A stretch of 64,000 nucleotides of DNA from Acinetobacter sp. ANC 4169 (GTDB lineage: Bacteria > Pseudomonadota > Gammaproteobacteria > Pseudomonadales > Moraxellaceae): positions 62,001-126,000 of the forward strand of contig NZ_NEGE01000008.1 of the NCBI RefSeq assembly GCF_002135355.1, written 5' to 3'. The notes below the pieces were generated by a model. The model saw only the letters and a program-made list of their open reading frames with translations, was not told the DNA's origin and did not search any database. Positions within the stretch are counted from its first letter, which is position 1; every line of letters starts with the position of its first letter. Shown piece by piece: positions 61,016 to 64,000 of this stretch. The position numbers were made by a program, and so were the translations under genes.

Positions 61016-61651
61016 TTAGTCTTTTTGAACTGAACCAAAGATTTTATCGCCTGCATCGCCAAGACCCGGAACGATATAACCATTTTCATTTAAACCATCA
61101 TCAATAGATGCTGTAAAAATAGTCACATCCGGATGTTTTTCTTCTACTTTCTTAATCCCTTCTGGCGCAGCAACCAGAACCATCACGCGGATATCTTTAC
61201 AGCCGCTGGCTTTTAATACATCAATAGCTGCAACCAATGAAGAACCGGTGGCCAACATTGGGTCAATGATCATCGCCAAACGGTTTTGTACGTCTGGTAC
61301 CAGTTTTTTATAGTAAGTACGTGCCTGCAAGGTTTCTTCATCACGCTCAAGACCCAGTACCGATACTTTGGCACTTGGAATCAGGTTCAAGAAGCCATCT
61401 AACATACCGATACCAGCACGTAAAATTGGCACAACTGTAATTTTTTTACCCGCAATACGGTCTACTGTAACTTTGCCATTCCAGCCATCAATTTCATGAT
61501 CACACATCGGTAAGTCTTTGGTTGCTTCATAAGTGAGAAGCATGGTGACTTCTTGAGCAAGTTCGCGGAAGTTTTTTGTACTAATGTCTGCACGGCGTAG
61601 CAAACCAAGTTTATGTCGAATAAGGGGATGACGGATTTCATGAATAGCCAC
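61016..61651 (-). CDS. upp: Uracil phosphoribosyltransferase
   Basis: Start chosen at GTG 61651 ([20 protein letters not shown]), giving the normal 211 residues. It contains the PRPP-binding loop [20 protein letters not shown] (about 124-143) and ends [16 protein letters not shown], the family C-terminus. It converts uracil and PRPP to UMP in the salvage of pyrimidines. It is monocistronic, with its own terminator 22 bases after the stop. TAGGTG lies 9-14 bases before the start. Confidence 0.97.
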   Translation of the reverse strand: MAIHEIRHPLIRHKLGLLRRADISTKNFRELAQEVTMLLTYEATKDLPMCDHEIDGWNGKVTVDRIAGKKITVVPILRAGIGMLDGFLNLIPSAKVSVLGLERDEETLQARTYYKKLVPDVQNRLAMIIDPMLATGSSLVAAIDVLKASGCKDIRVMVLVAAPEGIKKVEEKHPDVTIFTASIDDGLNENGYIVPGLGDAGDKIFGSVQKD

Positions 61652-61718
61652 GGGAGAACACCTAAAAGATGAGATAAAATTTCGACTATTATAAATGTTT
61701 TTTATATTTCTTATAAAC

Positions 61719-61747
61719 AAAAAGCCTCCTTAGTTAGGAGGCTTTTT
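61719..61747 (-). terminator. Terminator of the nuo operon
   Basis: AAAAAGCCTCCT (61719-61730) and AGGAGGCTTTTT (61736-61747) form a 12-bp stem; the - strand continues TGTTTATAAG. It lies 26 bases after the nuoN stop and closes the operon. Confidence 0.88.
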
Positions 61748-61772
61748 GCTAAAAACTTATAGTTTTTTTAGA

Positions 61773-63266
61773 TTACTGTTGTGAGAGCATGAAATGCAAT
61801 GGAGATAAAATCTCGGCTTGAAGCGCTAACTTAATGATTGGATCTGGGTAAACACCAATAACCAATACAGCAAGTGCCGCAGCCAGCACCATAATACCAC
61901 CCACTTTTTGACCCCAATGTTTGTCGGCATCAATACGTGGAGTATCCGGCGGAGTCATGTACATCACCACCATCACACGCAGGTAGTAGTACAAACCGAT
62001 ACCAGAACCGACAATGATCATTGCAGCAAGGAACCAGTGCTGAGTTGTTACTGCAGCCATTACCACCAGGAACTTACCAATGAAGCCCGCAGTCAATGGA
62101 ATACCTGCAAGAGACAACATCATCACAGTCAAGGTCGCAGTCAATACTGGACGACGCCAGAACAAGCCACGGTAATCTGCAAGGCTTTGTGCTTCATCAG
62201 TATTGTTGAACGGACTTGACATTAATGCTACAGCACCAAAGGCACCGATAGTCGTCAACACATAAGTGATTACGTATACAGACACGTTACCCAGGCTTGC
62301 ATAAGTCATGCTGATTAAACCAATCAACAAATAACCGAAGTGTGCAATTGAAGAATAACCCAGAATACGTTTCAAGTTCACTTGACGTACCGCAAGGAAG
62401 TTACCCACCAGGATAGAAAGCACCGCAATAATCGTGATGATGGTTACGATTGACTCTACCAGGATTGCACCTGAACTAAGTAAATAACGTACGAACAAGC
62501 CAATCGTCGCTACCTTGGCAACAGTTGCCAGGAATGTAGCGATTGGTGCTGGTGCACCTGCATAAACGTCTGGTGTCCATTTGTGGAATGGAGCAAGAGA
62601 CAATTTAAATGCAACGGCAAAGACAATTAAGCCTAGACCTAAAATCACCATTGGCTGCTTGATAGCTTGCATCAATGCCTGAACGTTGTCATAGAAAGAT
62701 AACGAACCGGTATATGCATAAATATATGCCATACCCATCAACAACATTGCAGAAGCCGTTGCTGAAAGTACAAGATATTTAATACCCGCTTCTAAAGATT
62801 GCGAACGCTGATGTGTATAAGCCAACAGGCCGTATACAGGAATCGACATCAACTCAAGGCTAATGAAGAACGCTGCATAGTGAGAGCTTGCAACCATCAG
62901 CATTGCACCCGCTACCGAACACAGCATCAAGATGTAAAGTTCTTCACGGTTATCTTTATAGCTTTCAATATAAGCATGTGACAAGGTACAGCAAGCCAGT
63001 GCAGCAACCAGAATCACCAATTGATAAAGCAAGGTAAATGGATCAACCATAAACATGCCCATCACGTTCGACGGTGCAAAAGCACCACCGAACATCGCAA
63101 TCAGGACGTATGCTGCAGCAAGGTTTAAACCGACTACAGATGCAGTTGCAATTAAATTATGGTTACGCTTAATTGCAATAAGAAGCATCACTACGATCGC
63201 AGTTAAAGCCACGATCATCACAGGAGCTAATGGCATAAGCTCAGAAAATGACATTGTGAAGTTCAT
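61773..63266 (-). CDS. nuoN: NADH:ubiquinone oxidoreductase subunit N
   Basis: This 497-residue inner-membrane protein has about 14 membrane helices of the antiporter-like type. Core motifs include SLELMSIPVYGLLAYTHQRS (conserved Glu and Lys region), APFHKWTPDVYAGAPAPIAT and YSSIAHFGYLLIG. NuoN is one of three proton-pumping membrane subunits of complex I. ATG 63266 lies four bases after the nuoM stop on the same strand. It is the last gene before the terminator at 61719. Length is typical. Confidence 0.97.
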   Translation of the reverse strand: MNFTMSFSELMPLAPVMIVALTAIVVMLLIAIKRNHNLIATASVVGLNLAAAYVLIAMFGGAFAPSNVMGMFMVDPFTLLYQLVILVAALACCTLSHAYIESYKDNREELYILMLCSVAGAMLMVASSHYAAFFISLELMSIPVYGLLAYTHQRSQSLEAGIKYLVLSATASAMLLMGMAYIYAYTGSLSFYDNVQALMQAIKQPMVILGLGLIVFAVAFKLSLAPFHKWTPDVYAGAPAPIATFLATVAKVATIGLFVRYLLSSGAILVESIVTIITIIAVLSILVGNFLAVRQVNLKRILGYSSIAHFGYLLIGLISMTYASLGNVSVYVITYVLTTIGAFGAVALMSSPFNNTDEAQSLADYRGLFWRRPVLTATLTVMMLSLAGIPLTAGFIGKFLVVMAAVTTQHWFLAAMIIVGSGIGLYYYLRVMVVMYMTPPDTPRIDADKHWGQKVGGIMVLAAALAVLVIGVYPDPIIKLALQAEILSPLHFMLSQQ

Positions 63267-63269
63267 GGC

Positions 63270-64000
63270 TTATTGGATCTCCACATTTTGTTGAGATACG
63301 ACTTGTTGAGTCGCATCGACAACTTCTTGAACTGGGATATAGCTGTTTGCTAACCACGCCATGCTTGAATTTGAAATATCAAGGAAGCTTTGTGGGTAGA
63401 TACCGAGCCATAGTAGACCAAAAGCACACACTAACAAAATAACAATTTCACGCGCATTCAAGTCTTTCAATGGGTTTGTATTATGTTGTTTTTGCTCTTC
63501 ATTTGGCGTACCAAACAATGCTTTGTGAATCAGGATCAAACCGTAAAGACCGGCCAACACCAAGCTGATTGCTGCCAAAATAGTAAAGGTTGGGAATTTA
63601 CCGAATGAACCCATCAAAATCAGGAATTCACCAATAAAGTTACCTAGACCTGGAATACCGACAAGTGCAGCAACAAAGAACATCAAGAAGAATGAAAGGT
63701 ATTGGAACTGACCACGCATACCGCCCATTAAACGTAAATCACGTGTATGTAAACGCTCATACACTTGACCACACATAATGAACAATGCAGCAGATGAAAT
63801 ACCATGTGCCAGCATCATGATCATTAAGCCTTGGAAAGTCAGAATATTACCGGCGTAAAGCGCAAGTAATACAAAGCCCATGTGCGAAATAGATGTATAC
63901 GCAAGCAAACGTTTCATATCGGTTTGTTGGAAAGCACACCAAGCGCCGTAGAACACACCAATTAAACCGAAGATGATCGCGATGTCTGCAAACTGTGCAG
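63270..64000 (-). CDS. nuoM: NADH:ubiquinone oxidoreductase subunit M, N-terminal part outside window
   Basis: The reading frame continues to the window edge (AQFADIAIIFGLIGVFYGAW at the edge, with Val where an earlier GTG lies at 63956), so only the C-terminal part is present. It contains AYTSISHMGFVLLALYAG and LMLAHGISSAALFIMCGQVYERLH, the membrane core of NuoM. It pumps protons as an antiporter-like subunit of complex I, and abuts nuoN by four bases. The end SNSSMAWLANSYIPVQEVVD... is hydrophilic. Confidence 0.96.
   Translation of the reverse strand, partial: AQFADIAIIFGLIGVFYGAWCAFQQTDMKRLLAYTSISHMGFVLLALYAGNILTFQGLMIMMLAHGISSAALFIMCGQVYERLHTRDLRLMGGMRGQFQYLSFFLMFFVAALVGIPGLGNFIGEFLILMGSFGKFPTFTILAAISLVLAGLYGLILIHKALFGTPNEEQKQHNTNPLKDLNAREIVILLVCAFGLLWLGIYPQSFLDISNSSMAWLANSYIPVQEVVDATQQVVSQQNVEIQ

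Overview
The window looks like a chromosomal segment of an Acinetobacter species. It has moderately low GC and the gene content of that genus: nuoM/nuoN, upp, an Mg-type hemB, emrAB, glpK beside ssrA, an ABZJ_00895-type membrane protein, and a FinR-like regulator divergent from fpr. The assignment rests on protein recognition by eye. Two blocks differ sharply: an accessory left part (about 1-40150) and an ordinary core right part (about 40156-64000).

Region 1 (1-7445, + strand) is a compact ten-gene operon for a machine of the type IV pilus/type II secretion superfamily. The order is platform protein, assembly ATPase, four small proteins in the positions of PilM-N-O-P, a secretin with an unusual C-terminal extension, and three prepilin-like proteins. 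The last of these lacks the usual Glu5. Genes overlap or abut throughout. Region 2 (7838-18008, - strand) converges on it. It encodes a 2206-residue exported multidomain adhesin-like protein, a 1053-residue exported transglutaminase-fold protein whose catalytic Cys position is Ala and whose C-terminus is a hydrophobic Gly-rich tail, and a 97-residue zinc-ribbon membrane protein starting 3 bases later. I propose, as inference, a dedicated export machine facing its own giant surface proteins, with a toxin/immunity-like end to the substrate operon.

Region 3 (about 18400-40155) is an integrative island at the 3' end of tmRNA. It carries a P4-type tyrosine integrase with iterated TTACCCA sites, an 865-residue orphan, an inovirus-Gp2-like replication protein, two small exported proteins, a structured leader resembling P4 CI/C4 immunity RNA followed by a terminator, a DUF932 protein, a YqaJ-type nuclease, a recombination directionality factor and AlpA. 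The probable defence cargo is an HNH-DGQHR protein, a complete type I restriction-modification system and a Ymh-type protein. A decayed RDF-alpA fusion at 34357-34450 records an older copy of the excision module. The distal attachment repeat was not found, so the left boundary is open.

Region 4 (40156-64000) is core: ssrA, glpK, emrAB, a hotdog thioesterase, hemB, thiO, a TIGR01777 epimerase, LysE, a PLP enzyme, a BaiN/HI0933-type flavoprotein, a mechanosensitive-channel-like protein, fpr/LysR, two cold-shock-domain proteins, upp and nuoN/nuoM. It holds a MITE-like insertion that splits the shared glpK/emrB terminator, a candidate small RNA (49785-49965), and two small genes (50 and 56 residues) with strong ribosome-binding sites.
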